DNA from: Microbotryum silenes-acaulis
Taxonomy: Eukaryota; Basidiomycota; Microbotryomycetes; Microbotryales; Microbotryaceae
Assembly (NCBI GenBank): GCA_003665825.1
Contig: QPFY01000008.1
Location: 434,001-498,000 of the forward strand
Reading direction: 5' to 3'
DNA: 64,000 nt
Both the position numbers and the translations under genes were made by a program. This document shows, one piece after another, positions 1 to 11,412 of this stretch (positions within the stretch are counted from its first letter, which is position 1; every line of letters starts with the position of its first letter). The notes beneath the pieces are model-generated. The model saw nothing but the letters and a program-made list of their open reading frames with translations, ran no database searches and was not told the origin of the DNA.

Positions 1-12
1 CGCCGCCCCCAC

Positions 13-653
13 CTTGAAGAGAGGATCTCGCTCAATGTCCTGTCCAATTCACGAAGCTCGTATTAGTGAGCAGTTCTGGGAGGTCCTCAAAGCATCCACA
101 TTCACCGGGATGATCAACGCACCTGCATGAACATCTCCTTGAGTTCGACATCTGCGGGAAAGCACGGAACGGGAAAAGAGGGGAAATTGAAGGGTAAGGA
201 ATCGACTTTCACGTGTCAGTGACGACTCTATGACCCGATCGACGCAGAAGATCCAGTCGGGTCCAACTTGAATCGTCCCAAGAGGTTGATATCTTTCGAA
301 AGTAATTCAAATCAGGGTGCCGATGTCGAGCAACAAGGCGCGACGTGCAGATAGCCCGACCCCCGAATGTCTAGACGACTTGGGATCACCGGCGTGGTCA
401 AGTAGTGTCGTCCGATTCCGGGAACCGGAAATCGGGAGAAGCGTACTCGCGTGTACTGTACTATACCGTCCCACACCACCAATCCAATCGACAAATAACC
501 AAAGTTCCCAACTGAACACTCACCCTTTTGTCCACCGCCCATCGCGTACGTCATTCTGCGCACGTCAAAGGGGCAATTCTCACGCTCACGGGACATGGTC
601 TCCCGCGGCGAAGGAGCGGCCTTGACCAATGGGGCGGGCGAAGTGGGAGGCAT
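13..653 (-). CDS. probable acyl-CoA oxidase, N-terminal exons only (runs off left edge)
   Basis: Three coding exons on the minus strand join in frame: 653-524, 151-123 and 39-13. The last ends at a GT donor (positions 12-7), so the gene continues beyond the left edge. The joined start reads MPPTSPAPLV, then ERENCPFDVRRMTYAMGGG, then DVELKEMFMQDIERDPLFK. This layout (a conserved 'ER..xF.V..MT..(L/M)GG' block, then a charged helix ending in '..RDP.F') is that of the N-terminal alpha domain of fungal peroxisomal acyl-CoA oxidases, the FAD enzymes that start beta-oxidation. The FAD and catalytic regions lie outside the window, so the identity rests on about 60 residues. Translation may instead start at the second Met, residue 20. 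Exon phases agree at both introns, so coding status is firmer than function. Confidence 0.5.
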
Positions 654-1292
654 GGTCGTTATAAGGCTGTCTGTCGATCCAGTACCTCTACCTAAGTACA
701 GTGAACTGTTCAACAGAGACTGTCCAAGGCACGATGGACCGACCTTTATGGGGAGAGCTGTGGGTGAGATGGGGGACGATGATCAAAGTAAGTCCGCCCC
801 TGCCAGCCCGGACCTGTCGCCGTCATTGCTGCCTCGTCCTTTTTGGACCGGCCGGCCCGAGGCCGCGCAACCTCGCCGAAGGCCGTAGCGTGCGCATCGC
901 CGCATGCCCATGACGGCTCCCGGCGCGCGAGTGGTAACCGGAGCACAGCCTGTCGCTGATTTCACACCTAGATCGGTCGCCAATTTGTGATTCTACTTGC
1001 TCATCAGGTCACATGATGCCGCTTGGACATTTTTCCAGCTACGAAGTGAAATCAGCTCTCCTGCATCTCCTGCATCTCCTGCATGTCGATCGACCAGAAG
1101 TCTCTCGCACGCAGCTTGCGGAGTTGGGAGGGGAGTTAATCGTCAAGGCTGTCATTACAAGTATACAAAAAAAAAGAGACCATATGTGCAACGGGAACGA
1201 AAATAAACGAGTGGAGGGAGCGAGGTGTGATAAATTGAAAAACACCTTCGACAAGTCATCAGAAAACAAATAGAAGAGAACTCGAAGCCTGC
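654..1292. other. intergenic, between upstream side of acyl-CoA oxidase-like gene and FZO1 3' end
   Basis: No supported gene. It should hold the promoter of the leftward oxidase-like gene and the 3' UTR and terminator of FZO1. A short repeat of CTCCTGCAT lies near 1060-1085, and an A-rich tract near 1165-1175. Short open frames here have no recognisable domain. Confidence 0.6.
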
Positions 1293-4200
1293 TCAAACGA
1301 CAACGGATTCGACCTTGCTATCCTCCTGTGCGACCTTGTTCTCGAATTCGGCCAACCACTTGAGTGCACCTTCGGCCTTGCTAACCGTTGATTCGACCTC
1401 CTTACGTTCAGCAGCGGATTGATCCAAAGCAGCACGGAACCTCTCCCTCAGATCCCATCCGGCCAAGCGCAAGACTTTGCGCGTTTCCCGGGCGATGCGT
1501 TCAGAATGAGCCGAGGCAAAGGTTACGGGCGGTTGCGTAGCTGTTGTAGAAGCAGCCGAAGCTGATGAAGGGGCAAGTACGAGCGCATCGGACGAAGCGA
1601 GCGAGGCTTGCAACTTGCGACCAATGTTGCGAGGGATCGCCCTCGGCAAGTCTACGATCACATACGTGACGAAACCGACGGTGATGAGACCTAGGATGGG
1701 AGCAGCCCACTTCTTGGCCTTGTCGCTACCGAGCACCTCAAAGATGCGCGTGATCGAGTCCATCGTACCCTTGACGCCAATGACGCGACTACCGAGCATC
1801 CCGATCGTGCCCACGCCGAGACCGAGGATCGTACTCGTTTCGACGAGGTCATCATCATGCGTCTTCTTGCCGCTCAGTCGCGAGCCATGCGAGTAGAGGC
1901 GCTCGAGATCGAACAGGTCAAAGATTGAGACTTCAAAGTCCGTCGCGGACCACGAGGTTGACGAAAGGCCCGTAGCGCCCGTGCCCAATCCGAGACCCGT
2001 GCTGACACCTCGAGCGGCGAGACGTCCAATACCACGACGACGCTTGGCGAACATGACCTCGGGTCGGAAGACTCGGGCCTGCTTCTTTGCTGTCGCGGCA
2101 GCGACTTGACCCCCGACAGGGTCTTGACCGTCCTGAGCAGCAACCGCGGTGCGTTCTTCAACGGCCGCAGAGGGGAGATAGCGCTCGCCCAAGCCATGCA
2201 TGACCTGTTCGACGCCGGCACTGGTTTCGATCCTCGCCTCGTCCTCGGCGATGCGCACCTCAGCTTCAAGGGCCTTGACCAACGTCTTCTTGACCTCGTT
2301 CGCCCAGTCCCACAGACCAGCGAGGCCAGCGTACTCGGGCAAGCTCGTCGGCGCGACGAGTTGATCCGCGTCTTCAAATCTCTGTCGGTTCGCATCGCTT
2401 GCTTGGGGAGGGACGACTTGACCTTCGGCGACGTAGCCTAACGCACGCTCGAGTCGACTCCACGCTGATGAGCGAACGGCCTCGACCGCGGTCTCCTCGA
2501 CACGGTCCACGCCGGCCTCGACTTCGTCGCGTTGAGCGTTCAGTCGCTCGTGGATGGGTCGCACGCGTTCCAATTGACGCAAAGCCTCGGCGAGTTGATC
2601 CGAGGCAGCAGTGAGGTTGGTCTCGGCCAAGGTCGACAGATCAGCCAAAAGATTGAGCAGATAGTTCTTGGCCGGAGCGAGCTTCGAGGTCGTTCGCTTG
2701 AGCAAGACGAACGAGCGCAAAGACTGCTCGAGTAGATCGAACGCGGTCGGGTCCTTCTCATCGCCATTCTCCTCTGCGAATTTGCAATCCTCCACGACGG
2801 CGACTCGGGCAGGTGCGGCGGAGTCCGATTCGACGACATCGGCGGCGTCGACAAAGTGCACGAGCTCGTGACGCGCCTCCCATGTCGCGGGAGAAAGTTG
2901 CTTGATCTGTTGGCCAACGAGGCGCATGCAACGCGCCTTGTCCTTGATCGCGCCCCATTTGTTGACGACGATAAAGACGTACGCCTTTTCGCGACTGGCG
3001 TTCCACAAGAACTCCTTGGCCGAAAGGGTGAAGTGATTCTCGGCCGAGACGACGAAAACGATGACGTCAATCTCGGACTGGCGTGCGAACAAGGCCGTCG
3101 TCGAAAGCGTGTCGCGGTTGAGACCAGGGGCGTCGATGAGCGAGATGGACACGAGGCCGTTCTTGATGAATGACGGGTTCGGCTCGGTCTCGACTGCGGG
3201 TGCGCGGTTGTCATGGACGTACGCCTTGATGATCTGGTATGGCTCCTCGGCGTCCTGCACCTCCTGCACCTGGGTTAGGTCGAACGAATCGAACGAATCG
3301 GGTTTCGTCGGGTCGTAGGCGCCAATATCACGGATCGCATGCAAGCCCTCGACGCCGTGATTGAAGTTGGACGCGTCGAGCACTTCGCAAAAGACGGCCG
3401 TGCACGGTTGTTGGTCCGACGGCATGAGGTCGCGGCGGAGCAAGGCGTTGACGAAGGTCGATTTGCCGGCGTTCAGATCACCGGTGACGAGGATGCGCGA
3501 GTTGGTATCGACGACACGCGAGCGCAGGGACGAGATGTGGGTCAACGACGAGGTCAGACGACGCGACAGGAGCTGCGACAAGGTGGCGACCGAGAGCGAG
3601 GGGAGCAGGGCCGGCAAAGCGGCCGTGGCCGCAGCGGGGTGGCCGAGCTTGAGGTCGAGCGACAATATGGAGAGCGGGTGGGCCGGGGCCATGAGGGATG
3701 ATGTGGACACTTGCGCGGTCGTGTTATTCGGGGTGTCGACCGTCGACCATGCTCTCTGCGGGGAGGGCCGCTTCGATGAGGCCGAGTGCTCGTCGGGACT
3801 GTCGTCGGCCGCGTCTTCGCTCGGCTGCAGTGTGGCGCTTCGACGCAAAGCGGGGAGACGAGCGGACGATGATCGCACGGGAGTCACGAGTGGGTCCCGT
3901 TGCGAGCCGTTCGAGGTCGCGTCGACGCCGAGTTGATGGGGGTAGTGAATCGTCCCTGGTGAGCGCAGAAACAGGAGGCGCGGCGTAAGGCGCAAGCAGG
4001 CGTCGAGGTCAGCGTCTGTCATGTCAGGCCAGAACATGCTTGTACTCGTAGACAATCGAGGGGGTTTTGCAAAATGATCTCAGAGCGAGACCCTTTCTGA
4101 GGCTGCGACCTTCTGACCTGGGGTGTAGGGCCTGACCCTCGACGTCGCGTGCCGAGCGATGACCGCAGGCGTCCGTCGACGGCTTTGAGCTCGCACGCCA

Positions 4201-4825
4201 CGGCAGAGTCTCTCGCTGCCACTAGCAGCACAAGAAACAACCCAACTCACATTTCTCTTGATTGAACGCAGCCAAGCTTTTGACGAGGGTCGTGGTCGAA
4301 TCGAGCGAACGGACGAGACTGTGATCGTCGAGGGAGATGGTCGCGACCCCCAAGGCCGGACGAGCACCGATCGGTAAGGATCGGGTGAGCGTTCACGTTC
4401 AGGAGGGGCAAGGAGCGGGGGAGGAGCAGGAGAGAGAGAGAGTGTGGGCAATGCATGAGCTACTGCTGTCGGACTGAACGAGGGTGTCGGATGGTGTGAA
4501 CTCACGTCTCCCTCTTGGTGGCGAACGAGGCCTGCTCCTCCAGATGACGGGCCATGTCGTCCTTGGTCACGCCAAAGACGGAGCCGCGGAGGGTCGTACT
4601 CGTCGCACTGCTGCCCCTGACACTCGGCGAGGCGACCGTGCCGCCGAACGAGGTCGACTTGGGCGTCGAAGGCACCGAGCCGGATGGGGTCGACGATGGG
4701 GATTGCAGCTCAAAGGGGAAGCCATCGGTCGAGTGTTGACTGGACTGGCTCGACTGGCTCGGCTGGCTCGACTGAGATCGCGATCTGCCGTGCGAAACCG
4801 AGTGCGGCAGCGAGTGTTGGGCCAT
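1293..4825 (-). CDS. FZO1: mitofusin, outer-membrane dynamin-like GTPase
   Basis: Three exons (4825-4506, 4318-4251, 3955-1293) give 1016 residues, with phases closing exactly. The GTPase has a P-loop GDLNAGKST, switch motif DAPG and NKWG as G4. Just upstream the spliced junction FNQEK/WTIHYPH matches the conserved N-terminal helix of fungal Fzo1. Near the C-terminus a hydrophobic segment is followed by a 'DLPRAIPRNIGRKL' stretch, the Fzo1 transmembrane hairpin and its flank, and then a heptad helix. Fzo1 tethers and fuses mitochondrial outer membranes by GTP hydrolysis. The first 100 or so residues are Ser-rich and probably disordered. The start chosen is MAQHSLPHS; no other in-frame Met lies between it and the upstream UTR-like sequence. 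The upstream neighbour GPM1 is divergent. Confidence 0.93.
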
Positions 4826-5333
4826 CGTCGTCACTGGATTGCCCACACGCAATCGACCGGCGTCAACAAGGCTGAGCAAGACGAGTGGGAGGTCGGTAGA
4901 TCGACTTGGGTTGGCTGTAGTGATGGGTGAAGATGAGAAACCACCCGGGGATGTCGTGTGTGTGTGTGTGGGGGGGAACAGAGTGGAAGGAGGCAAGCAC
5001 CCACCCGCCGGCCGGCTCTCGGCGCGCGTGACAGCGTCCGACCTCATTTTACGACTGTCCTGAACGCTAAAAGGGATCAACAGAAAGCGGATCGAATTGT
5101 TTGGCGCGTGCAAGTCTCCTATGCAGAAATTGAGCTACTGGAGCACCACATCATGACTTGTGTTCGGCAAGAACAACCCAAAAGAAAAAGAAAAAGAAAC
5201 GACCCATTTCATAACAAACCATGCGTGCGGAAATTTGAATCTCACAGCTTCAAGATCGACCAGTCCTCGGTCAGTGGTCACCTCTTGCTCTCCTGCGCTC
5301 CTCACTTGACACACCCCTACTGATCTATCTATT
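4826..5333. promoter_or_regulatory. divergent promoter region FZO1 / GPM1
   Basis: About 500 bp separates the start codons of two divergent genes, so it must contain both promoters and 5' UTRs. A (GT)n tract followed by a G-run lies at about 4954-4976, and an A-rich AAAGAAAAAGAAAAAGAAAC stretch near 5179. I see no specific factor site that I can name. Confidence 0.5.
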
Positions 5334-6641
5334 ATGTAAGCAGCCGGCGTGAAAGATCAGACAAAGTCATGCGCTCCAAGCCTGATCTTTCTGATGTACT
5401 AACATCACTTCTTGCCTATTCCACAGGGCCGAAGTGAGTCCGATTCCGCCCGCGTACACACCACACCGCACACCCGCTGCAAACGGGCGATAAACCGGAA
5501 CCTCCGCACCTTGAAACTGACCATGAACCCCCCACCACGCCCTACCCCTTGACCTACCATCGATTCGCTCATCCGTAGCTCGTCCTCGTCCGGTGAGTCA
5601 TCGTAGCTCTCTTTCCAGTTAGGCCGTTGAGATCCTAGCCGCCAAGGGGCATAGGATAACGTGTCCGACCAATCGACCGATAGTGCCCCGTTGTCTCGCT
5701 TAAGCGTCCTAATACGAGCCAATACTGACGAAACTGCCCGTCACTTTGACCTGATTAGACACGGAGAATCCGAATGGAACAAGGTCAGTTCTCCCCCACT
5801 GAACCCACCCGTACCTCGCCCTTGACCACAAAAAGCACCATCCCCTAATCACCCCCTCGCGCTCTTTCTTTACTCCAGTTGAACCTCTTCACCGGTTGGA
5901 AGAACCCCGAACTGACCGAAGTTGGTCGATCCGAAGCGCTCGCTGGGGCCCAAGCCTTGAAGAAAGGTGGTCACTCCCATTTCGACGTCGCCTTCACTTC
6001 GGTCCTCAAGCGTGCGAACGATACCCTCGCCATCATCCTCAAGGAGATTGGTCAGGAGGACTTGGAGACTTTCAAGAGTGAGAAGTTGAACGAGCGTGAT
6101 TATGGTGATTTGACCGGCTTGAACAAGGACGATGGTCAGTTTTTCAGCATGATCAGTTCTTAGCTCAGTCGTCGGGTTAGGCTCGAGCAACGTCCCAAAG
6201 ATCCCTGGTTGAACCTATTCTCTTCACCCGACCCGACCCCCAGCCCGCAAAAAGTTCGGCGAAGAGCAAGTGCACATCTGGCGCCGTTCGTTCGATGTGC
6301 CTCCCCCCGGCGGAGAATCGCTCAAGTTGACCGCCGACCGAGTGTTGCCTTACTACGAATCCGAAATCAAGCCCCGTCTCGCCAAGGGTGAAAAGGTTCT
6401 CGTCGCTGCTCATGGTAACTCCTTGAGGGCGATGATCATGGCCTTGGAGGGCTTGTCCGGCGAGGAGATTTTGAAGGTTGAGTTGTCGACTGGGGTGCCG
6501 ATCGTTTACAAGTTGGACGCGGACGGGAAAGTCGTTAGCAAGGAGGTGCTTAGTGAGTTGAATTGGCTGGCGTCTGGGGTCTTTTGGGTTCAATCGCCGT
6601 TGACATGTTGGACCCTTGATGTACTTTCAATAGAGCACTAA
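5334..6641 (+). CDS. GPM1: phosphoglycerate mutase, cofactor-dependent, short type
   Basis: Interconverts 3- and 2-phosphoglycerate in glycolysis and gluconeogenesis. Seven exons: 5334-5335, 5427-5433, 5579-5592, 5759-5783, 5879-6134, 6244-6552 and 6634-6641. Together they give 621 nt, or 206 residues, with all phases consistent. The protein starts [16 protein letters not shown] with the catalytic RHGES. It continues with [13 protein letters not shown] and AAHGNSLR, which carries the second histidine, and ends EVLKH. It lacks the insertion and C-terminal tail of the S. cerevisiae enzyme and so matches the roughly 211-residue S. pombe form. The start codon is assembled across an intron (AT in exon 1, G in exon 2), and exon 2 is only 7 nt long. 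Both follow from the splice sites and give the expected N-terminus, but they should be confirmed with cDNA. Confidence 0.92.
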
Positions 6642-6828
6642 ACAGGATTGCCCAACATCCCTTCTCGTGGACTTTTGCTTCTCTGAAAAACAATCATAAA
6701 CCCATTCTGCAAATTACCCAATCAACACAACACGATCACACTAAAAGTTAATGAACGAAGAAAGAATCCGAGAGCAAGCATGAAAGGGAAAAACGTTATC
6801 TCCTCCCGCGATAATTTGAATGGGACCC

Positions 6829-8804
6829 TCAGACCTGCCCAACTTTCTTGACGCCTTTGAGGATGTCGACCCGATCATTCCTTTGCCAGAACGAAAGTAA
6901 CAAATCCGCCGTTTGACCTGGATGATCCTTTCATCCTCCCAAATCAAAAGAAAGCCCCCGCCCCCGCCCCTTTTCATCAGCACCTACCCCCTTCACCCGC
7001 CCACCCGTCGAGAACAAAGCCCACTCACCTCTTGTACGCAATGCCCACTCTGCGTAATCACCTCAAGTTGATACTTGCCCTGCATTTGACCGATCATCAA
7101 TTCCTTGTCTAGCGTTTCCGCACCTGCGAGAAGGAGTAATTTGGCGCAACGACAGGAGAGGAACTTGGAGGAAAGGTTCGTGAACCAGCCTTTTTGTTTT
7201 GTTTTTTCGAAGAAAAGTTGGGTGAGCTTATGCCAAGTTGTTTGTCCGTAGCTGATTTGAGGGGGAAAAAGATGAGACCGACCTCGCCAGAATGGTTCTG
7301 TAGAGCTTAGATTGGCTCTCCAGAGGTACTTGGTTCGTTCGGACTCTTGTTCATCATCTTGAGCGGAAGGGTCTAGGTAAAGTAAAGGAGGGACCGAGAT
7401 TCGTGCCGAGGCGAGATTGTTGAGCGTTTTCGTTCGGACGCTTTTTTGAGGTGAACAAGGTAAGGGGATGCGGGATTTGGTTAGGCAAAGGAGGAAAGAG
7501 GTAAGGTGGAGGCGTGACTCACTGCCATTCGATGGCATTCTCGATGGAAGGAAATCCTTTCGGTCGAGCGGCGACGATGGACCCCATCGAAACGAGGGCA
7601 TCGATAGCGGTGCCTGACTCCACGCAAATTCAGGTGTCCAGTCAGGTTCTACGAATCTTAATATCTGGGGCTCGATGAGAAGCGGGTCGCTTGGGTCTCA
7701 CCTTCAACGACGTCAATCACGACCACGCCAATGACGGTGCCGATCTCGGCTTGTATCCGATTACAAGCCGTCGAGACGACTGCACCGCCCTGTGACGTCG
7801 CGATCGCCGAGTTTCATCCAGAAAATCAGTGTCTTTTTCCATTTGAAGCTGAATGCTCAGACCAGTCTCTCTGAGATGGGACGGGACCAGGGGCTCACCA
7901 TAGAGTGGCCGACGAGGATGAAACTTGGGGGTGGTGCAGACGAGTCGGCGGTTTTGAACATCGATTTGAGTAGATCGATTAGGTCTTGGACCAATCGTTC
8001 CAAGGACATGTCCTCTGCCGAAGCTTTCGTCTTCGCTGAAGACCGAGTACCGACCAACGATCAGAGAGACCGAATCCCGAGAGGGTCAGTTAGGGTCAGT
8101 TTCGAAATGCTTAACCCTCAACTCCGATCGTGCAAGACTGACCATGGCCTCTCGCATCATAACTCAACACCCCGACCTTGGCTCTACTCTTTTCAGTCAC
8201 TTGCTGAGCCAAGCAAGCAAAGGCCAACCCCGAGTAACCTGCACCATGAACACAAACGAAGACGGTGCGTGCGCCGTCGGAATCCACCCCCCCACTTGAG
8301 AAGTCGTCGTCGTTGTTCGGTCGGGTGGACGTCGAAGCTCCAGTAGGTACAGGGGGGGTATAGTAAACTCTAAAGGTCGATTTTGATTCCGATTCCTCGA
8401 CGTCAACCTCCAAAGCCGAAGTGAAGTATCGTTCCGCTGTGAGGGGTGAATAATCCTTGTTCGTACGACCACTACTGCCGATCAAGTGTCGTGGTCTGTT
8501 GTCCACTTTCTAGTCGACTCGATCAGTTCTGCAACTTGTGGGCCCGACGAGACGACAAGACGCACCTATTCGATGGAGTACTCCCTCGAATGGGCAAGGA
8601 AGAGGGGAAGTAATCGCGCTCCTCTTCGTCCTCTTCGTCCTCTTCCTCGTCATCGTCGTCATCGTGCTGAGGCTGAGCCTCGACTGGCACACGAGCTGGG
8701 ACGCCTACTCCTTCTTCCCCTTCGCAAAGTTCGTTGCCTTGTGCATCGAACGCGGCAAGTTGGGGTAATTTGGAGAATTTGGCTTTGAGGAGATCGCGTT
8801 GCAT
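6829..8804 (-). CDS. PPE1: protein phosphatase 2A methylesterase (PME-1 family alpha/beta hydrolase)
   Basis: Removes the C-terminal methyl group from the PP2A catalytic subunit. Proposed exons: 8804-8582, 8505-8143, 8035-7899, 7789-7702, 7613-7523, 7440-7283, 7189-7029 and 6927-6829. They sum to 1320 nt (439 residues) with consistent phases. Features in order: an acidic linker; the entry block [13 protein letters not shown]; an HGAGYSG oxyanion motif; DARGHAKT; the nucleophile elbow GHSMGG, whose Ser is split from the glycines by an intron; the highly conserved [19 protein letters not shown]; and [13 protein letters not shown], which supplies the catalytic histidine. These are diagnostic of PME-1. 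The first junction uses a weak donor (GTACTC) and an AAAG acceptor, and an extra 5' exon is possible, so residues 1 to about 80 are uncertain. Confidence 0.9.
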
Positions 8805-9322
8805 GGCTATGATGAGCAGTGAGAAGAGCGAGCGAGCGGTGGTGTGGAGTGGAGGTGGTGATGGGCAGTAGTAGTCGGAAGCCGAGCCAAGCGCGAACGG
8901 GATTCGATCGCTGCCACTTTGATCGACTTCGAGCTTTCATGTCGTTAGCAATCTATCCGTCTGCGAGCCAAAGAAGGGTGCAATTTAATCACGTCCAGCG
9001 GAATGATCTACTTTTACAACCACGAGCAGGTCCACAGAAACGAAAAATAGCAAGACCGGGAGAGGAAAGCTCGGACACAGAATGCACACGAAACGTGTCC
9101 AAAGCGGATACAGGATCGCAAGTCGAGTCGAATTCAAAAGTAAAAAGAAATGAAACCACGATCACTCAATCGGTAGCACACTTTTCGAAGCTTCCTCTTC
9201 CTCTCAGCCCGAACGAGGCATGAACTAGTTTCCCAAAATAGTCTTTGGATTCCACTTCACGACCACCACCGACAAACCCCCCTCAGTCCTCAACTCTTTC
9301 CACCCCAAGTCGAGTTTTTGGT
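8805..9322. other. intergenic between RPL12 3' end and PPE1 5' end
   Basis: About 520 bp between two genes in tandem on the minus strand. It should contain the RPL12 3' UTR and the PPE1 promoter. I see no RNA gene, repeat or recognisable motif. Confidence 0.5.
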
Positions 9323-10717
9323 TTAATCATCGCTGATCTCGATCGAGCCATCGTCGATGCCCTCGATGATGGTGTGCGCCGGCTTGCCGTCGACGGTGCA
9401 GCCGACCGATTGCGCCGTGCCGAGAATCTCCTTGACCGTGCCCGAAAGTTCCTTGGCCATCGACTTGAATCGCATCGTACGCGCGATATCGATGATGCTG
9501 GAGTGGAATCGTACGGCGCGAGCGGGATCATGTCAGCTTCCCTGGCCCTCTTCAAAGAGAAAAGCCGGGAGGTCCAATTCGGCGACTCACGCATCCAACT
9601 CGACGTTACCCGAGTGTCGGATGTTCTTCTCCTTCTTGCGGTCACGTGGGGGTTCCTTCAATGCTCGGATCACGAGCGACGAAGCCGAGGGGACGACCGA
9701 GACGGCGGCTTGACGGTTCTGGATCGTCAGTTGGACCGTGACGCGGAGACCCTTCCAGTCACCGGTCGCCTTGGCGATATCTTCTCCAACCTTCTTGGGC
9801 GACTGGGAGTGGGAGTGCGTGGAGATGAGGTCAGTACAAAGACGATCGTGTCGTCTGCCAGAGGTTGTGTGGTCCGCCGCGTGGCGTCGTTTCGGTTGGT
9901 GGCGATCCCTACTCGTCAACATACGTCCCCCGCTCATCCCAAGCTCATCCACCACTCCTTTCCCATCCGATGATTCGTCTCTTTCGTCGTCAGTACCTTC
10001 TTCACACAGCTTCGTCTCCCCATCCACCGCCCGAGCCTGCGCTTGCACCGAAAGGCCGCAAATCGACCCGACCCTCCCATTTGCACCGTGGCTCGCCTTC
10101 GCGCATCCAATCCCATCCCGCACGCTCATCCCCGTCCCAGTGTCGATGGCGCGAAGTACCACCGTCGTGGGGTCCAAAAGTGCGTGAAACTTACCAAACC
10201 AAGAGGACCGATCTTGGGAGCAAGAGCGGACGAAGCCTGGGTGAATCGAATGGGACCAGCGCAGAGAGAGCAGCGGGCAAAGGCGCGACGCAAGGAGAAA
10301 GGCGCGGCGAGCACGACCAAGGAACCAAGCAATGGGTCAGCTTACATTGGTCTTCACAGCGAGGGCGAACAGGGCTTGGGTTCAATCACTTACACCAACT
10401 TCACCACCGGTCGCTCGCAAGTAGATGATCTAGGGTAGGCAAGGGGGAGGGGGAATGCGTACGCAATGCACGCCGGAGGAAATCTCGTGTTAGCCCTGAA
10501 CAGCGCAACACCACCCAGCCAGCAGCAGCCGGATCGAACTGGCGGGCGAGCCAATCTCGTAGGGCCCGCCAATGACCCCAGGCGCGCTCGCTCGCAGCCC
10601 CATCAAACTCATCGCTCTACGGGCCATGCAGTCCCCTACGTCCTAGCTGCATCGAAGGCGATGGGCGGAGGGAGTTGAGCTTACCTTGATTTCGTTGGGG
10701 TCGATCTTGGGTGCCAT
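9323..10717 (-). CDS. RPL12: 60S ribosomal protein uL11 (L12)
   Basis: Structural protein of the large-subunit GTPase-associated centre. Five exons: 10717-10685, 10429-10394, 10236-10195, 9802-9591 and 9497-9323. They give 498 nt, 165 residues, the usual length. The sequence begins [11 protein letters not shown] and runs through [41 protein letters not shown] and [14 protein letters not shown] to [11 protein letters not shown] near the end. All are hallmarks of eukaryotic uL11. Introns are comparatively long (about 90-390 nt) and the first three exons are only 33-42 nt, a common layout for ribosomal protein genes. Its start lies about 700 bp from the divergent start of RACK1, another ribosome component, so the two may share a promoter. 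Confidence 0.97.
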
Positions 10718-11412
10718 GGCTGATGAAGGAGTGGTGTTGGGGTGGGGGAAGGGGGAAGGGGCGTAAAGGTGATGATGGTCGAGCTGAGCGAGGCGACCGC
10801 TTGCGCTTGCAGGGCGAAAAGTGCGAAGCCCCGTCGAAGCCCCGTCTCTTTGCGCGCGAGGCGGCGAGCGTGCGGGCAGCCCAACTTGGCCCTGCTCGTC
10901 GATACGGCCCGAGCGCAGGCCGAGACGGAGGACCAAGTTGGCTTCGTCTGTCGACACAGCAGAGATTTCTTTTCTTTTCTATTGGCAAACAGGCAGATTT
11001 ACTAGTCCCAGGAAAAAGGTTGCCAAAGTTTTGGCGACTTACTGTACGACCCCTTGAGGCCGTTCATGACCAAAAGGACCGAGCAAAGCTATGTGGTCAT
11101 TGGGCGTGCTGTATACCTCTTGGCCCGTGTTTGAAGAGTACAGAAAATGTCTTGATTTATTCTCGATTTTATGACACCATCAAGAACATCACAGTGCTAC
11201 CGAGTAGAAAGCCGATATTCGAGCGCTCGATCACTCCCCACTTGCAAAGGGGGCACCCAAGCCCTCGCCGCTCTTCTGCGTCCTGCAACCCTGCCACCCA
11301 TCCACCTATCCACGTCAGTCGGCTCTCTCCTGCGAATTCGTACCACGTCGACCATGAAAACTGACTTTGGACCCTGTTCCCCCTGGCTCTTCCCCCCGTC
11401 TGCCCCTACAGC
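10718..11412. promoter_or_regulatory. divergent promoter region RPL12 / RACK1
   Basis: About 695 bp between two divergent genes whose products both sit on the ribosome. No stable RNA or ORF with homology is visible. Co-regulation is inferred from the arrangement only; I cannot name a binding site. Confidence 0.5.

Noticed and set aside
3361..3936. Long plus-strand frame opposite FZO1
   Set aside because: It is antisense to the mitofusin GTPase domain, has no domain itself and is explained by GC-rich codon bias.
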